Below are positions 29,186 through 39,982 of a stretch of 64,000 nucleotides of DNA, piece after piece. Numbering within the stretch: the first letter of the stretch is position 1; the number at the start of each line of letters is the position of its first letter. A program made the position numbers and the translations under genes. The stretch comes from a bacterium YEK0313 (GTDB taxonomy: Bacteria > Pseudomonadota > Alphaproteobacteria > Rhizobiales > Phreatobacteraceae). The notes under the pieces are model-generated. The model was not told the origin of the DNA. It searched no databases and saw only the letters and a list, made by a program, of their open reading frames with translations. The stretch lies in the NCBI GenBank assembly GCA_000751295.2, contig CCMO02000001.1:1909501-1973500 (forward strand), given 5' to 3'.

Positions 29186-29929
29186 TCACCGCCGCCCGGC
29201 CGCGGCGCTCCGCCTTGCGTAGACGCCGGAAAAGGTCACGCCATGGCCGCCGCAGGCGCCATTGTCGTCGACCAGCAGGTAATGGCCGGCGAAACGAAAG
29301 CGGATGCGGCAACCGCCGCTGTCCGGAGCCGCGGCGGCTCCGGCGGGAGTTTCGCCGCGATAGTGCCCGCCCGTATAGCCCGCGACGGGTCCGTGCGGGC
29401 CCTCGCCCGTATAGGCCGGCCCTCCGAAACTGCCGGTATTGTAGGACGGCGGCCCCCGTGTCGCCTCGCCTTCGACCAGGATGTAGCCCGGTCCGCCCGG
29501 CGCGATGCGGATCGAAGCCTCGGCCAGGCCGTTCGCCCATGTGCCATAGGCCTCGGCCGAGCCCAACTGCAGCATGCTGTCGCCCTGAATGCGCAAGGCG
29601 GCCTTGTCCAGCCAGCCGCTGGTCGTCCTGCCTTCCGGCGAAATGAAATGCGCGCAGACGAAGCCGTCGACCGCCGGCCAGGTGACGAGAACCTCGTTGC
29701 CGGCAACCACATAGGCGTCCGTCCGGCAATTTTCCGCGCGGGACGGACAGTCGGCCGCGGCGGCGCCCGGCGAGGCGACAAAGTGCAGCCGCCCGACGCC
29801 GTCATTGACGCGGAAAACCGGGAAATCCTCCGTGCCGAACAAGGCGCCCACCGAGCAGTCCCGCCCCGCCGCGCCGGCGCTGGCGGACCATACGACCGCC
29901 GCCAGACATCCGACGAGAAGACCGATCAT
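29186..29929 (-). CDS. secreted hypothetical protein with possible SH3-like N-domain
   Basis: A 247-residue protein of unknown function. Signal peptide about residues 1-21 (WSASAGA/AG). The first half (VLVTWPAVDGFVCAHFISPE, GRTTSGWLDKAALRIQ) looks like a bacterial SH3-type wall-associated domain; the second half contains a Gly/Pro/Tyr-rich linker and a Cys-containing C-terminal domain (GGCRIRFRFAGHYLLVDDNG, ACGGHGVTFSGVYARR) that resembles lysozyme-inhibitor-like periplasmic proteins. Six Cys residues could form disulphides. It follows vapB upstream and the dpp operon on the same strand with no obvious link. Start chosen at the ATG before the hydrophobic leader. Confidence 0.72.
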   Translation of the reverse strand: MIGLLVGCLAAVVWSASAGAAGRDCSVGALFGTEDFPVFRVNDGVGRLHFVASPGAAAADCPSRAENCRTDAYVVAGNEVLVTWPAVDGFVCAHFISPEGRTTSGWLDKAALRIQGDSMLQLGSAEAYGTWANGLAEASIRIAPGGPGYILVEGEATRGPPSYNTGSFGGPAYTGEGPHGPVAGYTGGHYRGETPAGAAAAPDSGGCRIRFRFAGHYLLVDDNGACGGHGVTFSGVYARRSAAAGRR

Positions 29930-30020
29930 CGGCAATCGCACGATGCACCCTCCGGCAGAAACCTCACAAGCCTTCCGAACAGCCAAGCCGCAGCAAGGCC
30001 TCGCCTGGAGCGGCGCATGC

Positions 30021-31003
30021 TCACACGCGCGCCGGCTCGTCATGCAGGTGGCAGGCGGCGAAATGCCCCTCGCCCGTGGCCTTGAGCTGCGGCTCCTCCA
30101 CCCGGCAGCGCTCGAAGGCATAGGGGCAGCGGGTGTGGAAGCGGCAGCCCTTCGGCGGATTGATCGGGCTCGGCACGTCGCCTTTCAGGATGATGCGCTC
30201 GCGCGCCGCGCCCGGGTCGGGAACCGGCACGGCGGAGAGCAGCGCCTGGGTATAGGGATGCTTCGGCTCGGCGAAGATGCCGCGGCGCGGCGCGATCTCG
30301 ACGATCTTGCCGAGATACATCACCGCCACGCGATGGGTCATATGCTCGACCACCGCCAGGTCGTGGCTGATGAACAGGAGGGCGAGTCCGAGCTCCTTCT
30401 GCAGGTCCTGCAGCAGGTTGACGATCTGCGCCTTGACCGAGACGTCGAGAGCGGAGACCGCCTCGTCGCAGATGATCAGGTCCGGCTCGGCGGCGAGCGC
30501 ACGGGCGATGCCGATGCGCTGGCGCTGGCCGCCGGAAAATTCGTGCGGCCAGCGGTTCACCGCATCGCGCGGCAGGCGCACCGTGTCCATGAGGTCGCCG
30601 ATGCGCCGGTCGATGTCGGCGCGATCCTTGGCGAGGCCGAAATTGGTGATCGGCTCGGCCAGGATGTCGCGCACCTTCAGGCGCGGGTTGAGCGAGGAGA
30701 ACGGGTCCTGGAACACCACCTGGACGCGCCGGCGGATCGGCCTGAGCGTGCCCGGCGACATGCCGTCGATGCGCTGGCCGTCGAGCACGACCTCGCCCGA
30801 GGTGATGGGGAAGAGCTTGAGGATGGCCTTGCCGACGGTCGACTTGCCACAGCCGGATTCGCCGACCAGCGACAGCGTCTCGCCCTTGGCGATGTCGAAG
30901 GAAACGCCGTCGACCGCATAGACCTTGGCGGTGACGCCGCCGAAGAAGCCTCCGGTGATCGGGAAGTGCTTTTTCAGGTCGTTGACTTGAAGCAGGGGCT
31001 GGC

Positions 31004-31007
<4 letters not shown>
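30021..31007 (-). CDS. dppF: dipeptide/oligopeptide ABC transporter ATPase, DppF type
   Basis: A 328-residue ABC ATPase. Walker A GESGCGKST at 49-57, signature FSGGQRQRIGIARALA, Walker B DLIICDEAVSALDVS, followed by the oligopeptide-transporter C-terminal domain with INPPKGCRFHTRCPYAFERC. The last carries the Cys pattern that binds an Fe-S cluster in some DppF/OppF proteins. ATGA overlap with dppD upstream. Last gene of the minus-strand transporter operon. Confidence 0.92.
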
Positions 31008-31996
<989 letters not shown>

Positions 31997-32011
31997 GCGA
32001 TCAATCTCCGG

Positions 32012-32935
32012 TCAGTCTGCTTTGGCCATGCGCGGATCGAGCGCGTCGCGCAGACCGTCGCCGAGCAGGTTCACCGCCAGCACCGTCAGCGACAGGAAGA
32101 TGGCCGGGAACAGCACGATGTAGAACTTGACCTGCCACAGCGCCCGGCCCTCGGCCATGATATTGCCCCAGGACGGCGTGATCGGCGGGGTGCCGGCGCC
32201 GATGAACGACAGGATCGCCTCGGTGATCATCGCGCTGGCGCAGATATAGGTGGCCTGCACGATCAGCGGCGCCAGCGTGTTGGGCAGGATGTGGCGCAGG
32301 ATGATCATCGGCGTGCGCGTGCCGGCGGCGACCGCGGCATCGACATAGGGCTGTTCGCGCAGCGACAGCACGACGCCGCGCACCAGGCGCGAGACGCGCG
32401 GGATCTCGGCGATCGTGATGGCGACGATGACATTGCCGACCGAGCCGCGGGTGAGCGCCATCAGCGCCACCGCGAGCAGGATCGGCGGGATCGACATGAT
32501 GCCGTCCATGACGCGCATGATGAGGCTGTCGGCGACCCTGACGAAACCCGAGATCAGGCCGACCAGCAGGCCGCCGAGCGAGGCGAGGATCGCCACCGAG
32601 AAGCCGACGATCAGCGAGACGCGGGCGCCGTAGAGCACGCGCGAATAGATGTCGCGGCCGAGCATGTCGGTGCCGAACCAGTAGAGCGCCGAGGGTTCGC
32701 GGGTGCGCCGGGAGGTGGCGATGGCGGTCGGGTCGACCGTGCCGAGATAGGGCGCGAAGACCGCCGCGATCAGCATCAGGAGGAGCAGCGCCGCGCCGAT
32801 CGCGATCGTCGGATAGCGGCGCAGGAAGCCGATGACGCCGCGGCGCGGCTTCATCTCGGGCAGCACGTCCGGAAGCTCAGGAGCGACCACGGTGCCGGCG
32901 GGGATCTGACCGGCGGAGATCTGGGAAGGTTGCAT
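32012..32935 (-). CDS. dppC: dipeptide/oligopeptide ABC transporter permease, DppC type
   Basis: A 307-residue permease of the BPD_transp_1 family. A cytosolic N-terminus precedes the first helix (IAIGAALLLLMLIAAVFAPY); the HWFGTD-like entry YWFGTDMLGRDIYSRVLYGA and the EAA loop REQPYVDAAVAAGTRTPM identify DppC/OppC. I use the ATG at 32935, two bases beyond the dppB stop; a TTG at 32941 would overlap dppB. Forms the channel with DppB. Confidence 0.9.
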   Translation of the reverse strand: MQPSQISAGQIPAGTVVAPELPDVLPEMKPRRGVIGFLRRYPTIAIGAALLLLMLIAAVFAPYLGTVDPTAIATSRRTREPSALYWFGTDMLGRDIYSRVLYGARVSLIVGFSVAILASLGGLLVGLISGFVRVADSLIMRVMDGIMSIPPILLAVALMALTRGSVGNVIVAITIAEIPRVSRLVRGVVLSLREQPYVDAAVAAGTRTPMIILRHILPNTLAPLIVQATYICASAMITEAILSFIGAGTPPITPSWGNIMAEGRALWQVKFYIVLFPAIFLSLTVLAVNLLGDGLRDALDPRMAKAD

Positions 32936-32937
32936 GT

Positions 32938-33879
32938 TCAATAGCGGATCCTCGGATCAACGAGGGTGTAGACGAGGTCGATCGCGAGATTGACCAGCAC
33001 GTAGACGAAGGAGAACAGGAGCACGAGGCCCTGGATCACCGGATAGTCGCGCCTGAGGATCGCATCGACGGTCAGCCGGCCGAGGCCGGGAATGGCGAAG
33101 ACGCTTTCGGTGACGACGGCGCCGCCGATCAGCAGCGCGATGCCGATGCCGATGACGGTGACGATCGGCACCGCGGCATTCTTCAGGGCATGCAGGAACA
33201 GGATGCCGCCCTGGCCGACGCCCTTGGCGCGGGCGGTGCGCACATAGTCCTGCTGCAGCACCTCCAGCATGGTGGCGCGGGTGATGCGGGCGATCAGCGC
33301 GACATAGACGCAGCCGAGCGCGATGGCCGGCAGGATGAGGTTCTCGAACCACGGCCAGAGACCCTGCGCGATCGGCGTGTAGCCCTGGACGGGCAGCCAT
33401 TCGAGCTCGAGCGCGAAGAGATAGGCGAGCAGGTAGCCGACGACGAAGACCGGCACCGAGAAGCCGAAGACCGCGAAGGCCATGATCGCCCGGTCGATCA
33501 GGGTTCCGGACTTCCAGGCGGCGACGACGCCGAGCGGCACGGCGATCGACACGGCCAGGATCAGGGTCACGATCATCAGCGACAGGGTCGGCTCGATGCG
33601 CTGGGCGATCAGCTGCGTCACCGGCAGGCCGGTGAAGATCGAGGTGCCGAGATCGAAATGCACGAGCCGCCAGACCCAGTCGCCGAACTGGACGAGGAAC
33701 GGCCGGTCGAGGCCGAGGCTCTGGCGGATCTTCTCGACATCGGCGGGCGAGGCCTGGTCGCCGGCGATCACCGCCGCCGGGTCGCCCGGCGCGATATACA
33801 GAAGCGAGAACACGAACAGCGCGACGACCGCCATGACAGGGATCGTCGCGAGTATTCGCCGGGCGATGTAAACGAACAT
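32938..33879 (-). CDS. dppB: dipeptide/oligopeptide ABC transporter permease, DppB type
   Basis: A 313-residue inner-membrane permease. The start MFVYIARRILATIPVMAVVA and the PGDPAAVIAGDQAS periplasmic loop are diagnostic of DppB/OppB; the EAA loop is LEVLQQDYVRTARAKGVG. Six hydrophobic helices are evident. Its gene begins about 160 bases after the end of the receptor gene and is the first permease of the operon. Confidence 0.91.
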   Translation of the reverse strand: MFVYIARRILATIPVMAVVALFVFSLLYIAPGDPAAVIAGDQASPADVEKIRQSLGLDRPFLVQFGDWVWRLVHFDLGTSIFTGLPVTQLIAQRIEPTLSLMIVTLILAVSIAVPLGVVAAWKSGTLIDRAIMAFAVFGFSVPVFVVGYLLAYLFALELEWLPVQGYTPIAQGLWPWFENLILPAIALGCVYVALIARITRATMLEVLQQDYVRTARAKGVGQGGILFLHALKNAAVPIVTVIGIGIALLIGGAVVTESVFAIPGLGRLTVDAILRRDYPVIQGLVLLFSFVYVLVNLAIDLVYTLVDPRIRY

Positions 33880-34036
33880 CCGTACCGTCTTTTCAAAAGA
33901 AGCCCGGGGCAGGTGGGTTCAAAAGCCCGCCCCGCCCGGGCCGGTTGTTGCCGACAGACCTTATGATCGATCCGCCGGCCATTGAAACTCCCGGAAGGCG
34001 GAGACCTGCCTCCCGCTATTCGAGCAGATCTCGCGG

Positions 34037-35639
34037 TCAGCTCTTCGCCACGTTCCAGAAGAACGGCAGCGGCCCCTTGACGATGCCGCTGACGCTGTTG
34101 CGCCAGGCAGTGTAGCCGAGGAAGAAGCCCGAGGGCACGTAGACGACATTGTCGAGCGCCGCCTTGTTGAGCGCGCGCATGGCGACCTTCTCCTCGTCGA
34201 GGGTCTTCGCCTCGAACCAGTTGCCCACCTGCTGCTCCACCGCGGGGATGTCGGGCCAGCCGAACCAGGCGCCGTCGCCATTGGCACGGATGGCCGTGTA
34301 GCTCGCCGGATTGATGCAGTCGGCGCCGGCATGCCAGGAGAAGAAGATGTTCCAGCCGCCCTGCGCCGGCGGCGCCTTGACGGCGCGGCGCTGACCGGTC
34401 GTGCCCCAGTCGGTGGCGATGAAATCGACGTTCATGCCGAGCTTCTTGAGAAGGTCGGCGGCAACGTCGCCCTGGGCCTTGGTGACCGGCTGGTCCTGCG
34501 CGACCACCATGGTCACCGGCTGGCCGGAATAGCCGCTCTCGCCGAGCAGCTTCTTGGCCGCGGCGAGGTCGCGCGGCCCCTTCAGGATCTCGCCGCCCTC
34601 CTCGTTGTAGAGCGGCGTGCCGGGCGTGAAATAGCTGGGCAGCGCCTTCCACAGGCTGTCGTCGGAGCCGACGATGGCGCGCATGAAGTCTTCCTGGCTG
34701 AGCGCGGTCAGGAGCGCGCGGCGCGCGCGGACGTCGTTGAACGGCGGATGCAGGTGGTTGAGGCGGAAGGCGCCGATATTGCCGAGCGGATCGCCGATAT
34801 CGACCTTGATGTTGCGGTTGCGCTTGAGCACCGGGACGAGGTCGGCGATCGGGTTCTCCCACCAGTCGACCTCGCCGTTCTGCAGCGCCGCCGAGGCGGT
34901 CGCCGGATCGGGCATGATGTGCCACTCGATGCGGTCGACCAGCATCTTCTTGCCGCCGGCGAGCCAGGACGCGGGCTCGGCGCGCGGCACATAATCGGCG
35001 AAGCGCTCGAACACGGCCTTCGCCCCGGGCACCCAGTCGCCGCGGACGAACTTCATCGGGCCGGAGCCGATATATTCGTTGATCTGCTGGAACGGGTCGG
35101 TCTTGGCGATCCGCTCCGGCATCATGAACGAGCAAGGCGCATTGTTCTTGGCGAGCGCCAGCAGCATTTTCGGATAGGGCTTCTTCAGCCGCCAGCGGAA
35201 GCTGCGGTCGTCGACCGCCGTGAGCTCCTCCTGGATCGCCCTGAGCATCAGCCCCATCGGATCGCGGGCCGACCAGCGCACGAGGCTCGCCACGCAGTCG
35301 CGCGCGAGCACCGGCGTGCCGTCGTGGAATTTGAGGCCGGGACGCAGCCGGAAGGTCCAGGTCAGTCCGTCGGAGGACACCTCCTCGTGCTCGACCATCT
35401 GGCGCTGGGGCGTCAGCTTGTCGTCGACGCCGTAAAGTGTGTCCCAGACCAGCGCCGCAGCGTTGCGCACGACATATTGGGTGCCCCAGATCGGGTCGAA
35501 ATTGGCAAGGTTGGCCTGCGGCACGAAGCGCAGGGTCTTGGCCGCGGCGCCCTGCGCCAGGGCCGGCGCGGCCAAGACCGCCGCTCGCGGCCAGCGCGCC
35601 GATGCCGGCGCCGGCCTTGATGAAATGTCTGCGATCCAT
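34037..35639 (-). pseudogene. dppA: dipeptide-type ABC transporter substrate-binding protein, +1 frameshift in signal peptide
   Basis: A family 5 solute-binding protein of about 530 residues, first gene of the dpp operon. The leader MDRRHFIKAGAGIGALAASG reads from 35639, but the rest of the leader (AVLAAPALAQG) and the whole mature protein (KTLRFVPQANLANFDPIWGT to PLPFFWNVAKS) are in the next frame. One extra base near 35580-35590, in the GCGAGCGGCGGTC context, explains the break. Removing one G restores a normal Tat-like leader. The mature region is intact over roughly 510 codons, so the lesion is very recent or a sequencing error. As written, no exported receptor can be made from the ATG. 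The symbol is by family analogy. Confidence 0.82.
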
Positions 35640-36148
35640 TGTGAGGACTCCCCTGGAGTGACGCTGCCGACGTTCCCGCTCTGGTTCGCAGCTGGGCCTT
35701 GCCGCCCTTGTTCTGAAGCTCGCGAACCGTCCGGCCTGGGCCGGACGCGCCACGGTAGCGACTGCCCGATCCCATGCCATAAGGTTTTTCCCCGATGACT
35801 CAGCGGAGCCCGAGGACGCTTCGCCTCGCCTGGCGCGGGAAAAGGCAACGATTTGCGGCACGTCGGCGCAGGCGGAGAAAATTGTTGGCAGTGCGCGCGG
35901 CGTGGCGCGAACTGGGCCCGCCGCCTCCGCCTGCCCGACCGCCGGCGCGGCGGCCGCCCGTCAATGCCGCGATCGGCGCCATCTGCTGGCGAGCCGGCGG
36001 GCAGGCACGACTTCGGCAGGGGAGCTATGCCCGTTGAATAATGGGCGATAATCGCCCTGATATCCGCATATCGCACTTGACAGCCGGAGCCGCTAGCGCG
36101 AGGAACGCCTTCAGTGGAAACGCTCCCCTTATCGAGGAAGGATGGATC
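35640..36148. other. divergent intergenic region between dppA and pcaI
   Basis: About 510 bases without a supportable gene. Near the dpp side is a perfect inverted repeat with 9-bp arms, CGTCCGGCC-TG-GGCCGGACG (35727-35746), a possible operator. Toward pcaI the composition becomes AT-richer (36031-36080), with the CGATAATCG dyad described separately and a TTGACA hexamer at 36077-36082 that lacks a good -10 at 17 bases. No recognisable RNA gene. Confidence 0.55.
36043..36057 (+). promoter_or_regulatory. candidate IclR/PcaR-type operator upstream of pcaIJF
   Basis: A perfect 15-base dyad GGGCGAT-A-ATCGCCC lies 92 bases before the pcaI start. Its core CGATAATCG is the same as in the site I recall for the IclR-family regulator PcaR of Pseudomonas putida at pcaIJ (GTTCGATAATCGCAC). 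GATAAT inside it (36047-36052) resembles a -10 element. A pca-specific IclR regulator is not next to the cluster, so the regulator would be encoded elsewhere. Confidence 0.55.
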
Positions 36149-37009
36149 ATGGCGGCATTCATGTCCCTGTCCGAGGCCATCGCCGCGAATGTCCGCGACG
36201 GCGATACCGTGGCCATGGAAGGCTTCACCCACCTCATTCCCTACGCCGCCGGCCATGAGGTGATCAGGCAGAAGCGCCAGGACCTGACGCTGATCCGCAT
36301 GACGCCCGACATCCTCTACGATCAGCTCATCGGCATGGGCCAGGTGAAGAAGCTCGTCTTCTCCTGGGCCGGCAATCCCGGCGTCGGCTCGCTGCACCGG
36401 ATGCGCGACGCGGTGGAGCGCGGCTGGCCGCGCAAGCTGGAGATCGAGGAACATTCCCACGCGGCCATGGCCAATGCCTTCGAGGCGGGCGCGGCCAACC
36501 TGCCCTTCGCCGTGTTCCGCGGCTATCGCGGCGTCGACCTGCCCAAGGTCAATCCGCGCATCAGGTCCGTCACCTGTCCCTATACCGGCGAGGTGCTGGC
36601 GACCGTGCCGGCGGTGCGGCCCGACGTCACGCTCATCCATGCCCAGCGCGCCGATCGGGAAGGCAACGTCCTGATCGAAGGCATTGTCGGCGTGCAGAAG
36701 GAGGCGGTGCTGGCGGCCAAGCGCTCGGTGGTGACGGTGGAGGAGATCGTCGACGATTTCGGGCCGCGCAGCACCAATGCGGCGATCCTGCCGGCCTGGA
36801 CGGTCAGCGCGGTGGTCAAGGTTCCCGGTGGGGCGCATCCGTCCTACGCCCAGGGCTATTACAAGCGCGACAATGCCTTCTACATTGCCTGGGACGCCAT
36901 CGCCCGCGAGCGCGAGAGCTTCCTGAAGTGGATGGAGGAGAATGTCCTCGCCAAGGGCCCGGAGGATTTTGCCGACTATGCCCGGCGCTTCGCGATCGCG
37001 GCCGAGTGA
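36149..37009 (+). CDS. pcaI: 3-oxoadipate CoA-transferase subunit A (PcaI-like)
   Basis: A 286-residue alpha subunit of a family I CoA-transferase. Motifs: LSEAIAANVRDGDTVAMEGF, RQDLTLIRMTPDILYDQLIG, SWAGNPGVGSLHRMRDAVER and the acidic GNVLIEGIVGVQKEA. It is longer than the roughly 230-residue Pseudomonas PcaI and is of the glutaconate/3-oxoadipate type found in alphaproteobacteria and actinobacteria. A GAGGAAGG ribosome site precedes the ATG. Together with pcaJ it transfers CoA from succinyl-CoA to 3-oxoadipate; the thiolase and protocatechuate dioxygenase genes nearby support this reaction over glutaconate. Confidence 0.87.
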   Translation: MAAFMSLSEAIAANVRDGDTVAMEGFTHLIPYAAGHEVIRQKRQDLTLIRMTPDILYDQLIGMGQVKKLVFSWAGNPGVGSLHRMRDAVERGWPRKLEIEEHSHAAMANAFEAGAANLPFAVFRGYRGVDLPKVNPRIRSVTCPYTGEVLATVPAVRPDVTLIHAQRADREGNVLIEGIVGVQKEAVLAAKRSVVTVEEIVDDFGPRSTNAAILPAWTVSAVVKVPGGAHPSYAQGYYKRDNAFYIAWDAIARERESFLKWMEENVLAKGPEDFADYARRFAIAAE

Positions 37010-37020
37010 GGGAGCCGATC

Positions 37021-37788
37021 ATGACCGATTACACCCCCAGCGAAATGATGACGATCAGCGCGGCGCGGCTGCTCGGCAACGACGACATCTGCTTCGTCGG
37101 CATCGGCGCGCCATCGGCCGCCTGCAACCTCGCCCGCCTGACCCATGCGCCGAAGATCACCCTGATCTACGAATCCGGCACGCTGTCGACCCGGCCGACC
37201 GTGCTGCCGCTGTCGATCGGCGACGGCGAACTGTGCGACACGGCGCTCACCACCGTCTCGGTGCCGGAAATGTTCCGCTACTGGCTGCAGGGCGGCCGGA
37301 TCACGGTGGGCTTCCTCGGCGGCGCCCAGATCGACCGCTTCGCCAATCTCAACACGACCGTGGTCGGCCCCTATGATGACCCCAAGGTGCGCCTGCCCGG
37401 CGGCGGCGGCGCGCCCGAAATCGCCATCCATTGCGGCCAGATCTTCATCATCATGGCGATGGGCCAGCGCGCCTTCATGGACAAGCTGCCCTTCATCACC
37501 TCGCTCGGCCACGGCACCGGCAAAGGCTCGCGCGAGGCGCTCGGCGTCACCACCCGCGGCCCCACCCGCCTCATCACCGACCTCTGCATCTTCGAGCCCG
37601 ATCCGGAGACGAGCGAACTCACCGTCACCTCGATCCATCCGGGCGTCAGCCGCGAGCAGATCCAGACCAATTGCGGCTGGCCGGTGAAATATGCCGCCGA
37701 GGTCACGGAGACGCCGGTGCCGACCGCCACCGAACTGACCGTGCTGCGCGACCTGCATGCCCGCACCAAGGCCGCTCACGCGGCCTGA
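37021..37788 (+). CDS. pcaJ: 3-oxoadipate CoA-transferase subunit B (PcaJ-like)
   Basis: A 255-residue beta subunit of the CoA-transferase. The catalytic Glu is predicted as Glu51 in LIYESGTLSTRP; the glycine-rich CoA site is LPGGGGAPEIAIHCGQ. The C-terminal half carries SIHPGVSREQIQTNCGWPVK as in GctB/PcaJ proteins. It begins 11 bases after pcaI, so the subunits are coexpressed. GGGAGCCGATC upstream gives the ribosome site. Confidence 0.88.
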   Translation: MTDYTPSEMMTISAARLLGNDDICFVGIGAPSAACNLARLTHAPKITLIYESGTLSTRPTVLPLSIGDGELCDTALTTVSVPEMFRYWLQGGRITVGFLGGAQIDRFANLNTTVVGPYDDPKVRLPGGGGAPEIAIHCGQIFIIMAMGQRAFMDKLPFITSLGHGTGKGSREALGVTTRGPTRLITDLCIFEPDPETSELTVTSIHPGVSREQIQTNCGWPVKYAAEVTETPVPTATELTVLRDLHARTKAAHAA

Positions 37789-37821
37789 CCCTCTCCGGAC
37801 CGCCCAAGGAGGCTCTGACCC

Positions 37822-39024
<1,203 letters not shown>

Positions 39025-39026
39025 TG

Positions 39027-39054
39027 GCGAATAGCGAATAGCGAATAGCGAATA
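39027..39054 (+). repeat. (GCGAATA) tandem repeat, left arm of a split dyad
   Basis: Four exact copies of the 7-base unit GCGAATA lie just after the pcaF stop. The sequence on the far side of the insertion element (40472-40503, CCCTATTCGCCACTCGCTATTCC...) is roughly complementary, so before insertion the two arms could have formed a long imperfect stem in the pcaF-pcaH spacer. Such GCGAATAGCGAATAG tracts are probably dispersed intergenic repeats. Confidence 0.7.
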
Positions 39055-39127
39055 GGGCATCTTGCTTCTTGGAGTGCACCCCTGCACTGAGACACGGTAA
39101 TCACGTTACAGGGTATTGGTTCGTTGG

Positions 39128-39982
39128 TTAGGGGACGTGATGCCGGTTTAGGTCGCTCTCGAACTCAACCGGAGGCTGATATCCGAGAGCGGAGTGGAGT
39201 CTTTCGCGGTTGTATGTGGTCTCCAGGAAGGTAGCGATATCGCGGCGGGCGTGGTCAAGGGTGAGGTAGGTTTTGCCGTCGACCTCTTCGGCCTTGAGCG
39301 TCTTCATGAAGCTCTCGGCCTTGGCATTGTCGTAGGGGTTGGCGACCCCGCTCATGCTCATCCGGATACCATGGTGGTCGAGGCGGCTTGCGTAGTCGCT
39401 GCAGGCATATTGGACGCCCCGGTCGGAGTGATGAATGAGGCGGCCCGCCTGCGGCCCGCGGGCGGCGATGGCCATGTCGAGAGCTGCGAGCGCCAGGCGG
39501 GTTTGGAGGTGATCTTCGAGCGCCCATCCGACCACCCTGCGAGAGAAGGCGTCGAGGATGACAGCCAGATAGACGAAGGCCTCGAGCAGGCGGATATAGG
39601 TGATATCGGCGACCCAGATCTGATCGATGCCGGAGGGCACGAGCCCGCGCACCAGGTTGGGCAGAATGCGATAGCCATGGCGGCTATTGGTGGTGCGCGG
39701 GACATAGGGCCGGCCGCGCATGCACAGGAGATTGTCCTCGCGCATCAGCCGCAACACGCGCTTGGCATTCACCGGCGTGCCGTCGCGGCGCAATTGGGCC
39801 GTCATGCGCCGATAGCCGTAATGACGGTGTTTGAGGCTGAGCTTCTGGATCGTATCGCGCAGCTCTGTATCGGCCTGAGCCGGCACCCGTTCTTGCCGAT
39901 ATCGGTAGAAACCGGCGCGTGAGACCCCGGAAAGGCCGCACAGCCGCTGAATATCGAGGCCGCCTTGCATCTGTACGGTCAT
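39128..39982 (-). CDS. IS3-family transposase OrfB (DDE integrase core)
   Basis: A 284-residue catalytic part. HTH-like N-terminus (GLDIQRLCGLSGVSRAGFYR), HTH_21 region (HRHYGYRRMTAQLRR), then the rve catalytic domain: first Asp in IWVADITYIRL, second in HHSDRGVQYACSDY, Glu in NAKAESFMKTLKAEEV, ending YNRERLHSALGYQPP. It overlaps OrfA by ATGA in the -1 frame. The active protein is expected to be an OrfAB fusion made by frameshifting. Confidence 0.92.
   Translation of the reverse strand: MTVQMQGGLDIQRLCGLSGVSRAGFYRYRQERVPAQADTELRDTIQKLSLKHRHYGYRRMTAQLRRDGTPVNAKRVLRLMREDNLLCMRGRPYVPRTTNSRHGYRILPNLVRGLVPSGIDQIWVADITYIRLLEAFVYLAVILDAFSRRVVGWALEDHLQTRLALAALDMAIAARGPQAGRLIHHSDRGVQYACSDYASRLDHHGIRMSMSGVANPYDNAKAESFMKTLKAEEVDGKTYLTLDHARRDIATFLETTYNRERLHSALGYQPPVEFESDLNRHHVP

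Noticed and set aside
36077..36105. TTGACA at 36077 as the main pcaI promoter.
   Set aside because: No acceptable -10 occurs 16-18 bases downstream (the bases there read GAGGAA).
35640..36838. Upstream extension of the receptor reading frame across the dppA-pcaI spacer and antisense to pcaI.
   Set aside because: The frame is open only by composition; the mature receptor begins at the normal place and the leader is in the other frame.
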